Assembly (NCBI GenBank): GCA_020832545.1
Contig: JAFIEK010000007.1
Span: 62,001-126,000 of the forward strand
Direction of reading: 5' to 3'
From: Pararhodobacter sp.
Lineage (GTDB): Bacteria > Pseudomonadota > Alphaproteobacteria > Rhodobacterales > Rhodobacteraceae
Length of the DNA stretch: 64,000 nt
Shown: piece by piece, positions 42,465 to 52,163 of the stretch
Layout of the letters: each line of letters begins with the position of its first letter
Numbering within the stretch: position 1 is the stretch's first letter
The notes under the pieces: model-generated
Database searches by the model: none
What the model saw: the letters and a program-made list of their open reading frames with translations, nothing else
Told to the model about the DNA's origin: nothing
Program-made: the position numbers and the translations under genes

Positions 42465-45400
42465 CTACTCGGCGGGCATTGCCGCCGGCTCCCTGACCAG
42501 CGGATGTGGGATATGCGCCAGCATCTCCTGCGGGCAAAGTTGCAGGAAGTGGTTTTTCTCCACATCCCACCGGCGCAGAATCTCGGCACCCTTGGTGCTT
42601 TCGGTCTCATCCACATGCCATTCGATCAGGGATTTCAGCTCTGCTTCCCAGTGATCGACACTTACCGGGCACGCCACCAGCGTGTCCATGTTGATCAGCG
42701 AGCGCGCCTTGCCCTGCGGGTCATAGATATAGGCCATGCCCCCCGTCATCCCGGCCCCGAAATTCGCGCCGATATCACCAAGGATCACCGCCACGCCCCC
42801 GGTCATGTATTCGCACCCGTTCGAGCCGCAGCCCTCAACCACCACCTGCGCGCCCGAGTTGCGCACCGCAAAGCGTTCGCCCGCGCGGCCTGCGGCAAAG
42901 AGCGTGCCAGCCGTCGCACCATAAAGGACAGTGTTGCCGACAATGGTGTTCTCGCTGGCCACCAGCGGCGAGGACATGCGCGGGCGCACCACGATCAGGC
43001 CGCCTGACAGACCCTTGGCCACGTAATCATTGGCATCGCCGAACACTTCCAGCTTCAGCCCGCGCACGGCAAATGCCCCCACCGACTGCCCGGCACTACC
43101 TGCCAGCTTGACGGTCAGATGATCGCGCTGAAGGTCGTTGTTCATGCCGAACCGACGCACGATATGGCTGGATGCCCGCGTGCCCACGGTGCGGTGGGTA
43201 TTGCGCACAGCATAGCTGAGCTGCATCTTCTCACCCTCTTCAAAGAAGCGCGCGGCATCGCGGATGATCTCCTGATCTAGCGTGTCGGGCACCGCATTGC
43301 GCGGCTTGTCACGGTCATAGCGGATGTTCTGCGCGCCATCGATGGTGATCAGCAGCGGGTTGAGATCAAGATCGTCAAGATGCGCCGAACCGCGCGACAC
43401 CTGCGTCAGCAGATCGGCCCGGCCGATGATCTCGTCAATCGACCGTGCGCCGAGGCTGGCGAGGATCTCGCGCACTTCCTGCGCATAGAAGGTGATCAGG
43501 TTCACCACCTTGTCGGCGTTGCCGGTGAACTTGGCGCGCAGGCGTTCATCTTGCGTACACACGCCCACGGGGCAGGTGTTGGACTGGCACTGCCGCACCA
43601 TGATGCAGCCCATGGCGATCAGGGCGGCGGTGCCGATGCCGTATTCCTCAGCCCCCAGCATCGCGGCCATGACGATATCGCGCCCGGTGCGCAGACCGCC
43701 ATCGGTGCGCAGCGTCACCCGCTCACGCAGGTTGTTCATGCTGAGCACCTGATGCGCCTCGGTCAGGCCCATCTCCCACGGCAGGCCCGCGTATTTGATC
43801 GAAGTGCCGGGCGAAGCGCCGGTGCCGCCATTGTGGCCTGAAATCAGGATCACATCGGCCTTGGCCTTGGCCACGCCTGCCGCAATCGTGCCCACACCGG
43901 AAGATGCCACCAACTTGACCGTGACCTTGGCGCGCGGGTTGATCTGCTTGAGGTCATAGATCAGCTGCGCAAGGTCTTCGATCGAATAGATATCGTGGTG
44001 CGGCGGCGGCGAAATCAGCGTCACGCCGGGGGTGGAGTGGCGCAACCGGGCGATCAGCGCGGTGACCTTCATCCCCGGAAGCTGGCCGCCCTCGCCGGGT
44101 TTCGCGCCCTGCGCCACCTTGATTTCCAGCTCTTCGCAGGCGTTCAGGTACTCCGCCGTCACCCCAAAGCGGCCACTGGCGACCTGCTTGATCTTGGCCG
44201 ACGGGTTGTCGCCATTGGCCTCGGGCAGGAAATGCGCGGGGTCTTCGCCCCCCTCGCCGCTGTCTGATTTCGCGCCGATCCGGTTCATCGCCACATTCAG
44301 CGTTTTATGCGCCTCGGGCGAGAGCGCGCCCAGCGACATGCCCGGCGTCACAAACCGCTTGCGGATCGCGGTGATCGATTCCACCTCTTCAATAGGAAGC
44401 GGGCGGCCCATCGGTTTGAAATCCAGAAGGTCGCGGATATGGATCGGCGGATTGGCCTGAATCGCGGTGGAGTACTTGCGCCAGAGGTCATAGCTGGCGC
44501 GATCACAGGCCGATTGCAGCAGATGCATGGTCTGTGCTTCCCAGGCGTGCTTCTCGCCCGAGCGCCGCGCCTTGTAGAACCCGCCCACCGGCAGCACACC
44601 CGGCTCGCCAGCCCAACCGCGGGCATGCACCTGTTCCAGCTTGCGCTGGATACCATGCAGGCCGATGCCGGATATGCGGCTGTGCATGCCGGGGAAATAC
44701 TCGGCCACCATTGCGCGCGACAGGCCCACGGCCTCAAAGTTCAGGCCGCCACGATAGGACGAAATCACCGAAATCCCCATCTTCGACATGATTTTCAGCA
44801 AACCCGCATCGATCGCGTCGCGGTAGCGGCGCATCGCGTCGGTCAGATTGCCCTCGATCAGGCCCCGCGCGATCCGGTCGGCGATGGTGTCCTGCGCCAG
44901 ATAGGGGTTAACCGTGGTCGCGCCGCAGCCAATCAGCACCGCAAAGTAATGCGGGTCAATACATTCCGCCGAGCGCACATTCAGGCTGGTGAAGGTCCGC
45001 AGCCCCTTGCGCGTCAGCCATGAATGCACGGCGCTGGTGGCAAGGATCATCGGCATTGGCACGCGGTCCGGCCCCTGCGCGTCATCGCTAAGCACGATAT
45101 GCCCCGCGCCCGAGCGCACGGCATCCTCTGCCTCGGCTCGGATCCGCTCAAGCCCTTTGCGCAGGGCGTCTTCGCCTTTCGTCAACGTGCAGTCGATATA
45201 GGCCACCCCATCGCCGAACTGCGCAGCCATCACGCGGAATTCCTCATTGGCGATGAAAGGGCTTTCCAGCACAAGAATCTCTGTCTGGGCAGAGCTTTCA
45301 TCCAGCACGTTCTTGAGGTTGCCGAAGCGCGTTTTCAGGCTCATCACCCGCGCCTCGCGCAGACTGTCGATGGGCGGGTTGGTCACCTGGCTGAAGTTTT

Positions 45401-46997
45401 GCCGGAAATAGTGGCTGAGCGGGCGATAGACCTGGCTGAGCACCGCCGCGGGCGTGTCATCGCCCATCGAGGCGATCATCTCCTTGCCGTCTTCGGCCAT
45501 CGGCGCCAGAACCTGTTCGATCTCCTCCATGGAATATCCGGCGGCTATCTGGCGGCGGCGCAGCGCTTCACCCTGATGCAGCACCCCTTCGGGCACCTCA
45601 CGCAGCAAGCTGTTCAGATTGACAATCTTGTCGATCCAGTCGCCAAAGGGCTGGCTGGCAGCCAGCTTGTCCTTGATCGCGGTGTCGCGGTAAAGCTTGC
45701 CCTCGGCCATGTCGACCGCGATCATCTGCCCCGGCCCCAGTGCGCCCTTTTCGCGCACCGTCATTTCATCAACCGGCACCATCCCGGCTTCAGATCCGGC
45801 GATCAGCAGCCCGTCGCCGGTGACCACATAGCGCATGGGCCTGAGGCCATTTCGATCCAGCCCACCGCAGACCCAGCGACCATCGGTCATCGCCAGCGCA
45901 GCGGGACCGTCCCAGGGCTCCATGACCGAATTGCAATAGGCATACATGTCCTGCCAGGCCTTTGGCAGTTCGATCGTGGTTTTTGACCAGGCTTCAGGGA
46001 CCAGCATGGTCTTGGCCATCGGCGCATTCCGCCCCGAGCGCACCAGTACCTCGAACACGGCATCCAGCGCCCCGGAATCCGAAGCCCCGGCGGGGATGAT
46101 CGGTTTGATGTCCTCGGCCAGTTCACCAAAGGTGTTCGACGCCATGCGGATCTCATGGCTTTTCATCCAGTTGATATTGCCCTTAAGCGTATTGATCTCA
46201 CCGTTATGCGCCAGCATCCGAAACGGCTGTGCCAGCCACCATTGCGGAAAAGTATTGGTGGAATAGCGCTGATGATAGATCGCGAAGGCCGAAACGAAAC
46301 GCTCGTCCATCAGGTCAGGGTAAAAGGTCGCCACCTGCTCGGCCAGCATCATGCCCTTGTAGATGATCGACCGGCACGACAGGCTGCACATATACAGCCC
46401 CTGAATCTGTGCAGCAGCGGCAGCCTTTTCAATCCGGCGACGGATGACGTAAAGCTCGCGCTCAAAGGTTTCTTCGTCAATATCCTTGGTGTTCTTGATC
46501 AGGATCTGCTCAATCTCGGGCCGGGTGGCATTGGCCTTCTCACCCAGCACCGACACATCGACCGGCACATGCCGCCAGCCGTAAATGTAGTATCCCATCC
46601 GCAGCACTTCAGACTCGATGATCGTGCGGCAGCGTTCCTGTGCGCCGAAATCGGTGCGCGGCAGAAACACCTGGCCCACGGCAATCAACGCGTTCATGTC
46701 CGGCTCATGCCCAGTACGGCGGATCTGGTCATAGAAGAACGGCACCGGGATCTGCACGTGAATGCCCGCGCCGTCGCCGGTCATGCCATCGGCGTCCACC
46801 GCGCCCCGGTGCCAGACCGCCTTGAGCGCGTTGATCCCGTTTTCCACCACTTTGCGCGAGGGCTGTCCATCGATCGCCACCACCAGCCCCACACCGCAAG
46901 AGGCATGTTCATCATCGGCCTTGTAAAGGCTGTTCTCGGCCATCCACTGGCGCTTCGCTTCTTCGGCGGCAGCCCATTCTTTATCAAATTTCGTCAT
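42465..46997 (-). CDS. gltB: Glutamate synthase (NADPH) large subunit
   Basis: A 1510-residue enzyme that, with GltD, makes two glutamates from glutamine and 2-oxoglutarate. A 33-residue propeptide precedes the N-terminal nucleophile C34 (EHASCGVGLVVAIDG). The amidotransferase domain (~34-430) is followed by a central domain, the FMN/2-oxoglutarate barrel (~830-1200) with the 3Fe-4S cysteines in GCIMVRQCQSNTCPVGVCTQ, and a C-terminal beta-helix (~1270-1490). Length is normal. It lies downstream of gltD on the same strand, with two inverted repeats in the 117-base gap. The ammonia-assimilation role is secure. Confidence 0.97.
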   Translation of the reverse strand: MTKFDKEWAAAEEAKRQWMAENSLYKADDEHASCGVGLVVAIDGQPSRKVVENGINALKAVWHRGAVDADGMTGDGAGIHVQIPVPFFYDQIRRTGHEPDMNALIAVGQVFLPRTDFGAQERCRTIIESEVLRMGYYIYGWRHVPVDVSVLGEKANATRPEIEQILIKNTKDIDEETFERELYVIRRRIEKAAAAAQIQGLYMCSLSCRSIIYKGMMLAEQVATFYPDLMDERFVSAFAIYHQRYSTNTFPQWWLAQPFRMLAHNGEINTLKGNINWMKSHEIRMASNTFGELAEDIKPIIPAGASDSGALDAVFEVLVRSGRNAPMAKTMLVPEAWSKTTIELPKAWQDMYAYCNSVMEPWDGPAALAMTDGRWVCGGLDRNGLRPMRYVVTGDGLLIAGSEAGMVPVDEMTVREKGALGPGQMIAVDMAEGKLYRDTAIKDKLAASQPFGDWIDKIVNLNSLLREVPEGVLHQGEALRRRQIAAGYSMEEIEQVLAPMAEDGKEMIASMGDDTPAAVLSQVYRPLSHYFRQNFSQVTNPPIDSLREARVMSLKTRFGNLKNVLDESSAQTEILVLESPFIANEEFRVMAAQFGDGVAYIDCTLTKGEDALRKGLERIRAEAEDAVRSGAGHIVLSDDAQGPDRVPMPMILATSAVHSWLTRKGLRTFTSLNVRSAECIDPHYFAVLIGCGATTVNPYLAQDTIADRIARGLIEGNLTDAMRRYRDAIDAGLLKIMSKMGISVISSYRGGLNFEAVGLSRAMVAEYFPGMHSRISGIGLHGIQRKLEQVHARGWAGEPGVLPVGGFYKARRSGEKHAWEAQTMHLLQSACDRASYDLWRKYSTAIQANPPIHIRDLLDFKPMGRPLPIEEVESITAIRKRFVTPGMSLGALSPEAHKTLNVAMNRIGAKSDSGEGGEDPAHFLPEANGDNPSAKIKQVASGRFGVTAEYLNACEELEIKVAQGAKPGEGGQLPGMKVTALIARLRHSTPGVTLISPPPHHDIYSIEDLAQLIYDLKQINPRAKVTVKLVASSGVGTIAAGVAKAKADVILISGHNGGTGASPGTSIKYAGLPWEMGLTEAHQVLSMNNLRERVTLRTDGGLRTGRDIVMAAMLGAEEYGIGTAALIAMGCIMVRQCQSNTCPVGVCTQDERLRAKFTGNADKVVNLITFYAQEVREILASLGARSIDEIIGRADLLTQVSRGSAHLDDLDLNPLLITIDGAQNIRYDRDKPRNAVPDTLDQEIIRDAARFFEEGEKMQLSYAVRNTHRTVGTRASSHIVRRFGMNNDLQRDHLTVKLAGSAGQSVGAFAVRGLKLEVFGDANDYVAKGLSGGLIVVRPRMSSPLVASENTIVGNTVLYGATAGTLFAAGRAGERFAVRNSGAQVVVEGCGSNGCEYMTGGVAVILGDIGANFGAGMTGGMAYIYDPQGKARSLINMDTLVACPVSVDHWEAELKSLIEWHVDETESTKGAEILRRWDVEKNHFLQLCPQEMLAHIPHPLVREPAAMPAE

Positions 46998-47019
46998 CGG
47001 TTTATTCCTTTCCGGAAAG

Positions 47020-47036
47020 GGTCAGCCTGGCTGACC
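47020..47036. repeat. Inverted repeat before gltB
   Basis: GGTCAGCC and GGCTGACC flank a single T, a perfect 17-base dyad 23 bases upstream of the gltB start. It could be a protein-binding site or a hairpin that affects gltB translation. Confidence 0.45.
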
Positions 47037-47064
47037 GTCATTCTCTGTGTCCGGCCCCGCCCCC

Positions 47065-47094
47065 GGCAGACCGGCGTAATGCGAGCGGTCTGCC
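47065..47094 (-). repeat. Stem-loop between gltD and gltB
   Basis: GGCAGACCG and CGGTCTGCC form a perfect 9-bp stem with a 12-base loop, 20 bases after the gltD stop. With the neighbouring dyad at 47020-47036 it may tune the ratio of small to large subunit; no T-run follows. Confidence 0.5.
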
Positions 47095-47114
47095 CGGCCG
47101 GGTTCTCGGCCCCG

Positions 47115-48554
47115 CTACTCTGCCGCCACGGCCTGACCGGCCTGTGAGAGGTATTCAAGCATCGCATCCGCCGCCTCGCGCCCGTCGCGGATGGCCCAGA
47201 CCACCAGCGAAGCACCACGCACGATATCGCCCACCGCATAGACGCCGGGCAGGTTTGTGGCATGGGTGGCGAACTCGGCGCGGATGGTGCCCCAGCGGGT
47301 GACGGCCAGATCGGGTTCGCCCCAGAGACCGGGCAGAGACTCAGGCTCGAAGCCCAGCGCCTTGATCACCAGATCGGCCTCTTCAACATAATCGGCCCCT
47401 TCGATCAGTTCGGGCGCGCGGCGGCCTGTGGCATCGGGCGGGCCAAGGCGCATGCGCTGGACCTGCACGCCGCTGGCCGTATCCTCGCCGACAAACCCTG
47501 CGGGCGCGGCAAGCCAGACGAACTCCACGCCCTCTTCCTCAGCGTGTTGCACTTCGCGCTGGCTGCCCGGCATGTTGTCGCGATCACGGCGATACAGGCA
47601 TTTCACGCTTTCCGCGCCTTGCCGGATCGCCGTGCGCACGCAATCCATCGCCGTATCACCGCCACCGATCACCACCACGCGCTTGCCTGCCGCATTCAGC
47701 GTGCCGTTGTCATATTCGGGCACCTCATCGCCAAAGCCGTGACGGTTCGAGGCGGTCAGATAGTCCAGCGCGGGCACAACGCCCGGCAATTCCGCACCCG
47801 CCAGATCCAGTTCGCGCGATTTGTAGACGCCGGTGGCAATCAGAACGGCGTCATGCTGACCGCGGATGGCAGCAAAACTGATGTCTTCGCCCACGTTGCA
47901 GTTGAGCACGAACTGCACGCCCCCGGCCTCCAGTTGCTCGATCCGTTTCATGACAACCGGCTTTTCCAGCTTGAAGCCCGGAATGCCGTAGGTCATCAAC
48001 CCGCCCGCACGATCATAGCGGTCATAGACCGTCACCTGAATGCCCGCGCGCCGCAGCCTGTCTGCCGCCGACAACCCTCCGGGGCCAGCGCCGATGATCC
48101 CCACCGATTCCGGGCGCTCCTGCGCTGGTTTGATGGGCTTGACCCAGCCCTTTTCCCAAGCAGTGTCGGTAATGTACTTCTCGACTGCGCCGATTGTCAC
48201 CGTGCCGTGGCCTGACTGTTCGATCACGCAATTGCCTTCGCACAACCGGTCCTGCGGGCAGATACGGCCGCAGATCTCAGGGAAGGTGTTGGTGGCCTGT
48301 GACATCTCATACGCCTCTTCAAGGCGTCCGGTGGCGGTGAGCATCAACCAGTCAGGGATGTTGTTGTGCAGCGGGCAATGGGTCTGGCAATAGGGCACAC
48401 CACACTGGCTGCAGCGTCCGGCCTGTTCGGCGGCCTTTTCGGCAGCATATTCGCGGTAAATCTCGTCAAAATCGGCGCGACGTTCGTCTGCCATTCGTTT
48501 TTCAGGCATCTGCCGAGGGGTCGTCACAAACGTGAGCATGCGCTGCGTTGCCAT
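47115..48554 (-). CDS. gltD: Glutamate synthase small subunit
   Basis: A 479-residue NADPH-dependent subunit. The N-terminal region (~45-105) carries Fe-S cysteines (RCSQCGVPYCQTHCPLHNNI; CGRICPQDRLCEGNC). An FAD-binding site (IIGAGPGGLSAADRLRRAG) starts near 147 and an NADPH site (VVIGGGDTAMDC) near 290. It passes electrons to GltB. ATG at 48554 follows GGGAGGGCCTTCC; a TTG 15 bases upstream lies before the ribosome-binding site. Here gltD precedes gltB, the reverse of the common gltBD order. A promoter with a perfect TATAAT is visible at 48628-48655. Confidence 0.96.
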   Translation of the reverse strand: MATQRMLTFVTTPRQMPEKRMADERRADFDEIYREYAAEKAAEQAGRCSQCGVPYCQTHCPLHNNIPDWLMLTATGRLEEAYEMSQATNTFPEICGRICPQDRLCEGNCVIEQSGHGTVTIGAVEKYITDTAWEKGWVKPIKPAQERPESVGIIGAGPGGLSAADRLRRAGIQVTVYDRYDRAGGLMTYGIPGFKLEKPVVMKRIEQLEAGGVQFVLNCNVGEDISFAAIRGQHDAVLIATGVYKSRELDLAGAELPGVVPALDYLTASNRHGFGDEVPEYDNGTLNAAGKRVVVIGGGDTAMDCVRTAIRQGAESVKCLYRRDRDNMPGSQREVQHAEEEGVEFVWLAAPAGFVGEDTASGVQVQRMRLGPPDATGRRAPELIEGADYVEEADLVIKALGFEPESLPGLWGEPDLAVTRWGTIRAEFATHATNLPGVYAVGDIVRGASLVVWAIRDGREAADAMLEYLSQAGQAVAAE

Positions 48555-48627
48555 GGAAGGCCCTCCCAAAGGTACAGCGCGGAAATACTCTGCGCTTGCG
48601 ACAATGAAAAGTCAGTATGTGTGACCT

Positions 48628-48655
48628 ATTATAAAGAAAAATGGGATCGGCGCAA
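48628..48655 (-). promoter_or_regulatory. Candidate promoter for gltD-gltB
   Basis: On the minus strand TTGCGC (48655-48650) and a perfect TATAAT (48633-48628) are separated by 16 bases, about 75 bases upstream of the gltD ATG. The -35 is weak, which would fit regulated expression. Confidence 0.5.
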
Positions 48656-48762
48656 AATACTTTGCCTCAGATAAGCCAAATTAAGTCAGCAAGTGATACC
48701 TATATACCTCCTTTCCCTCACCAGCCAGCCCGCTATTGTGCCCAAAACTGCTGGATCGGCCC

Positions 48763-49572
48763 ATGACACTCTTCCAACTCTTCATCCTCGCCATCGTTCA
48801 GGGAATCACCGAGTTCCTGCCGATCTCATCGTCGGCACATCTGGTCCTGCTGCATGAGATCGGCGGGCCGTCCGGTGAGGCGCTGGCGTTGGATGTGGCG
48901 GTGCATCTGGGCTCGATCGGCGCGGTGATCTTGTATTTTCGCCATGACGTGGCTGCAGCGCTCAGCGGGATACGGCCCGCGCTGCGCGGGCGGCTGGACA
49001 GCTACGAAGCCCGGCTGGCACTGGGTCTGGCGATCGCCACAGTGCCGGCCATCATTCTGGGCGCCGTGCTGCAACTGACCGGATGGGTCCATCACCTGCG
49101 CAATATCACCGTGATCGGCTGGATGATGATCGTGTTCGGCCTGCTGCTCTACGTTGCCCATCGCGTCATGCCAGAAGCGCGCCGGACCGAGGAATGGAGC
49201 CTGCGCGACGCCATCATCATGGGCCTGTGGCAAGCGGTTGCGCTGGTTCCGGGCGTGTCACGCTCTGGTATCACCATGACCGCAGGCCGCTTTCTGGGAT
49301 TTGACCGGCATTCCGCCGCAAAAGTGGCGCTCCTGATGTCCATCCCCATCACTCTCGCCACGGGTGCTGCACTGGGGCTGGAACTGCGCAAGTCTGACTA
49401 CGATGTCGCCACACTGGCACGCGAATCGGTGATCGCTGGCGCTGTCGCCTTTGTCGCCGCCTGGCTGGCGCTGGCGACGATGATGAAGCTGCTGCGGCAC
49501 GTCAGCTTCACGCCCTATGTTGTATATCGGGTGTTTTTGGGTGCCACGCTACTGTGGCTGGCCTACTCCTGA
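48763..49572 (+). CDS. uppP: Undecaprenyl-diphosphatase
   Basis: A 269-residue polytopic membrane enzyme that recycles undecaprenyl diphosphate, the lipid carrier of cell-wall and surface-polysaccharide synthesis. Both signature regions are present: GITEFLPISSSAHL at ~14-27 and VPGVSRSGITMTAGRFLGFD near 161-180, with catalytic Glu, Ser, Arg and His. ATG at 48763 (MTLFQLFILAIVQG) begins the first membrane helix; an upstream frame to 48736 adds nine residues. It is convergent with the NDUFA9-like gene, three bases apart. Confidence 0.95.
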   Translation: MTLFQLFILAIVQGITEFLPISSSAHLVLLHEIGGPSGEALALDVAVHLGSIGAVILYFRHDVAAALSGIRPALRGRLDSYEARLALGLAIATVPAIILGAVLQLTGWVHHLRNITVIGWMMIVFGLLLYVAHRVMPEARRTEEWSLRDAIIMGLWQAVALVPGVSRSGITMTAGRFLGFDRHSAAKVALLMSIPITLATGAALGLELRKSDYDVATLARESVIAGAVAFVAAWLALATMMKLLRHVSFTPYVVYRVFLGATLLWLAYS

Positions 49573-49575
49573 GCC

Positions 49576-50565
49576 CTACCCTTCGCGGCGAAGTCCGTCG
49601 GCCGACTCGCGGATCGCGGTGTATTGCCCCGCCGGACGGAAACGCCACAGATAACCGGGCAGAACCATCTCCATCGGCACCGGCTCGACCCCGAGATCGG
49701 CAAAACCTTGCGCCCCTTCGGACACCACATTGTCGCGCGCCAAATTGCGCAGCTGATCATGGGTCAGCACAGTATTCGTGAACAGCCCGGCCGTGAGAAA
49801 CTGCGCGACCCCCAGCAGCCGCGCAACCATACGCGCCATGAAACCGGGCATGTTGATGATCACCCGGTGGCGCCGGACCTCAGTCAGCATCATCTGCATC
49901 AGGTCGCGGAAGCTTTTCACATCTGGCCCGCCCAGCTCATAGGTGCCCGCCGCAACCGTGCCCTGCGCGGCCATAACCGCAACTTTGGCCACGTCATCGA
50001 CATAGACCGGCTGAAACAGCGTGCTGGCGCTGGCGATGGGCAGGAACGGGCTGAGCCGGGTCATGCCGGCGAACCGGTTGAAAAACTGGTCTTCCGGGCC
50101 GAACATGATGGACGGGCGCAGGATCACGGCACCCGGAAAGGCCGCCGTCACGGCCTCTTCGCCTGCGGCCTTGGTACGCGCATATTCACTGTCAGACGCA
50201 GCATCGGCACCAATGGCAGAAATCTGCACCAACCGCGCCACCCCGGCCTCTGCGGCCAGCCGTGCCACGCGCCCCGCGCCTTCGGCCTGAACGGCACCGA
50301 ACTGGTTCTTCCCTGTCTCGGCCAGAATGCCCACGCAATTGATTACAGCGTCTGCCCCCGCGATCACTGCGCGAAGCGAGCCCTCATCGCGGATATTGCA
50401 CAAGACCGGTTCGACCTGCCCCACAACGCCATAGGTGCGCACCTGCAGATTCTGGCTGGGTCGCCGCGTGGCTACGCGCACGCGCCACCCCGCCTGCGCC
50501 AGACGGCGCGCAATGTAGCGCCCCAGGAACCCCGAACCGCCAATGATCGTGACCAGTTTCGTCAT
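49576..50565 (-). CDS. NDUFA9-like NAD(P)-binding protein (complex I-associated SDR family)
   Basis: A 329-residue extended short-chain dehydrogenase-like protein. The Rossmann start is VTIIGGSGFLGRYIARRLAQ at ~5-24, and NCVGILAETGKNQF, LVQISAIGADAASDSEYART and VYVDDVAKVAVMA follow. This is the alphaproteobacterial counterpart of the mitochondrial complex I accessory subunit NDUFA9, probably stabilising NADH dehydrogenase or acting in quinone biology. The canonical YxxxK is reduced to a Y-A-R-T-K arrangement, so catalysis is not assured. ATG at 50565; no nuo gene is adjacent. Confidence 0.85.
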   Translation of the reverse strand: MTKLVTIIGGSGFLGRYIARRLAQAGWRVRVATRRPSQNLQVRTYGVVGQVEPVLCNIRDEGSLRAVIAGADAVINCVGILAETGKNQFGAVQAEGAGRVARLAAEAGVARLVQISAIGADAASDSEYARTKAAGEEAVTAAFPGAVILRPSIMFGPEDQFFNRFAGMTRLSPFLPIASASTLFQPVYVDDVAKVAVMAAQGTVAAGTYELGGPDVKSFRDLMQMMLTEVRRHRVIINMPGFMARMVARLLGVAQFLTAGLFTNTVLTHDQLRNLARDNVVSEGAQGFADLGVEPVPMEMVLPGYLWRFRPAGQYTAIRESADGLRREG

Positions 50566-50741
50566 TCTCGCCTCCGCGCCTGCGTCGCTGTCCCATGCTC
50601 ATTACCGCCGCACCCCTGCACGGACAAGCCAAAACCAGAAATATGGCCCCATCTGCGCCACCATAGCGCAGATCCACCGTCACGCTGATCCGGTCCTCAC
50701 AAACTTTTTCCAACGGATCGATTTTTCCCCGCTTTCCCCCG

Positions 50742-50768
50742 TTGACAGTGCAAGGGGGCAGGGATAAT
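50742..50768 (+). promoter_or_regulatory. Promoter of the tRNA-Leu gene
   Basis: A perfect -35 TTGACA (50742-50747) and GATAAT (50763-50768) are 15 bases apart, just upstream of the tRNA at 50786. The spacer is two bases short of optimum. Confidence 0.6.
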
Positions 50769-50785
50769 CACCCTCCACGCAACCT

Positions 50786-50872
50786 GCCCAGGTGGCGGAA
50801 CTGGTAGACGCGCTAGCTTCAGGTGCTAGTACTCGCAAGGGTGTGGAGGTTCGAGTCCTCTCCTGGGCACCA
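50786..50872 (+). tRNA. tRNA-Leu (anticodon CAG), CCA encoded
   Basis: The acceptor stem GCCCAGG (50786-50792) pairs with CCTGGGC (50862-50868), followed by A and an encoded CCA. The anticodon stem CTAGC/GCTAG holds the loop TTCAGGT with anticodon CAG (50820-50822). The long variable arm (GTACTCGCAAGGGTGT region) marks a class II tRNA, and the T loop is GGTTCGAGTCC. It decodes CUG, a frequent codon in this GC-rich genome. Confidence 0.97.
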
Positions 50873-50905
50873 TATCTCTCCGCCAGTGGCAAAAGGGATA
50901 TGACG

Positions 50906-51517
50906 ATGACAATTCACATCTACCAGAACGACTTGCCGGATGGCCTTGATCTTGGGCCTGTCGTTGCCATTGACTGTGAAACGATGGGGTTATTGCCCTA
51001 TCGGGACCGCCTTTGCCTTGTGCAGTTGTCGGGTGGTGATGGAAACGCGCATCTGGTGCAGATCACCCAGGACCAGACCGCTGCGCCCAATCTGACGCGC
51101 ATGCTGGCCGATCCGTTGGTGCTGAAGCTGTTCCATTTCGGCCGCTTCGATATCGCCGTCATGGCGCACCGCTTCGGCGTGCTGACGGCGCCTGTCTGGT
51201 GCACCAAGATCGCCTCGAAACTGGTGCGCACCTATACAGACCGGCACGGGCTGAAATACCTGCTTCAGGAACTGCTGGGTGTCGACATCTCAAAGCAGCA
51301 GCAAAGCTCGGACTGGGGGGCCGCCGCGCTGAGTGCCGCGCAAAAGGAATACGCGGCGTCAGACGTGCTGTATCTGCACCGGCTGAAAGCTACGCTGGAC
51401 CCCATGCTTGAGCGCGAGGGCCGCGCAGAACTGGCGCAAAGCTGCTTTGATTTCCTGCCCACGCGCGCGCAACTGGACCTGGCGGGCTGGCCGGATACCG
51501 ATATCTTCGCGCATTGA
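50906..51517 (+). CDS. rnd: Ribonuclease D (DEDD 3'-5' exonuclease domain only)
   Basis: A 203-residue protein with only the DEDD-type exonuclease domain. The first motif VVAIDCETMGLLPYRD gives D and E, a second Asp is in FHFGRFDIAVM, and the last motif YAASDVLYLHRL gives the Tyr/Asp pair. Longer RNase D proteins of about 375 residues carry HRDC domains that are missing here; the short form is usual in this group. AGGGA lies seven bases before the ATG at 50906, preferred over the ATG at 50900. It follows tRNA-Leu by 33 bases, fitting a role in tRNA 3' trimming. Confidence 0.9.
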   Translation: MTIHIYQNDLPDGLDLGPVVAIDCETMGLLPYRDRLCLVQLSGGDGNAHLVQITQDQTAAPNLTRMLADPLVLKLFHFGRFDIAVMAHRFGVLTAPVWCTKIASKLVRTYTDRHGLKYLLQELLGVDISKQQQSSDWGAAALSAAQKEYAASDVLYLHRLKATLDPMLEREGRAELAQSCFDFLPTRAQLDLAGWPDTDIFAH

Positions 51518-51536
51518 GCTGTGCTAGGCCTGCGCC

Positions 51537-52148
51537 ATGAAACGCACGCTCGCCAGCGCACAGCGCTACTCGTGGTTCATCGGCTGGTTCAAGCTGGTGC
51601 TGCCACTGAGCGCGCTGGTCCTGTTGTCGATGGTCTTCTTGCTGGCGCGCCCGGTTGATCCCAGCCGGGGCATCCAGATGGCCGAGATCGATGTCGAAGA
51701 GCGCGCCCGCGATCCGCGCATTTCGGGCGCGCGTTTCGCTGGGGTCACCGATGACGGCGCCGCGCTCAGGATCGAGGCCGAGACCGCGCGCACCGACCCC
51801 CACGCCATGTTGCGCTTTGATGTCACCGGGCTGGCACTGTATCTGGACGGGCCTGATGGCGAAACGGTTCTGGCGCGCTCTGCCAGCGGCTCAATCGACC
51901 GTGGCGAGGGCGTTTTTTCGATGGACGGCATGGTGGAGCTGGCAGCCTCACCCGGTTACCGGCTGCAAACCGAGCGCGTGACGGGCCTTCTGGACACCAC
52001 CCGCGTGGAGGTATCCGGCACGCTGTCCGGCACAGCCCCGGCGGGTGAGTTTTTTGCCGGTAACTTGCTGATCACGGCGAACACACCGCCAGCGGCAGGT
52101 TATAAGCTTGTTTTTGGCAGCGGTGTGCGTTTGATATACCTGCCGTAG
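51537..52148 (+). CDS. lptC: LPS export protein LptC
   Basis: A 203-residue bitopic inner-membrane protein. One N-terminal membrane segment (FKLVLPLSALVLLSMVFLLA at ~18-37) is followed by a periplasmic beta-jellyroll domain that passes lipopolysaccharide from LptB2FG to LptA. The LptC pattern is weak in sequence but supported by the lptA and lptB genes that follow. ATG at 51537. The domain shows the repeated strands expected (ALRIEAETARTDPHAMLRFD, VTGLALYLDGPDGETVLARS). Confidence 0.85.
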   Translation: MKRTLASAQRYSWFIGWFKLVLPLSALVLLSMVFLLARPVDPSRGIQMAEIDVEERARDPRISGARFAGVTDDGAALRIEAETARTDPHAMLRFDVTGLALYLDGPDGETVLARSASGSIDRGEGVFSMDGMVELAASPGYRLQTERVTGLLDTTRVEVSGTLSGTAPAGEFFAGNLLITANTPPAAGYKLVFGSGVRLIYLP

Positions 52149-52163
52149 ACCCAGGAGAGACCG

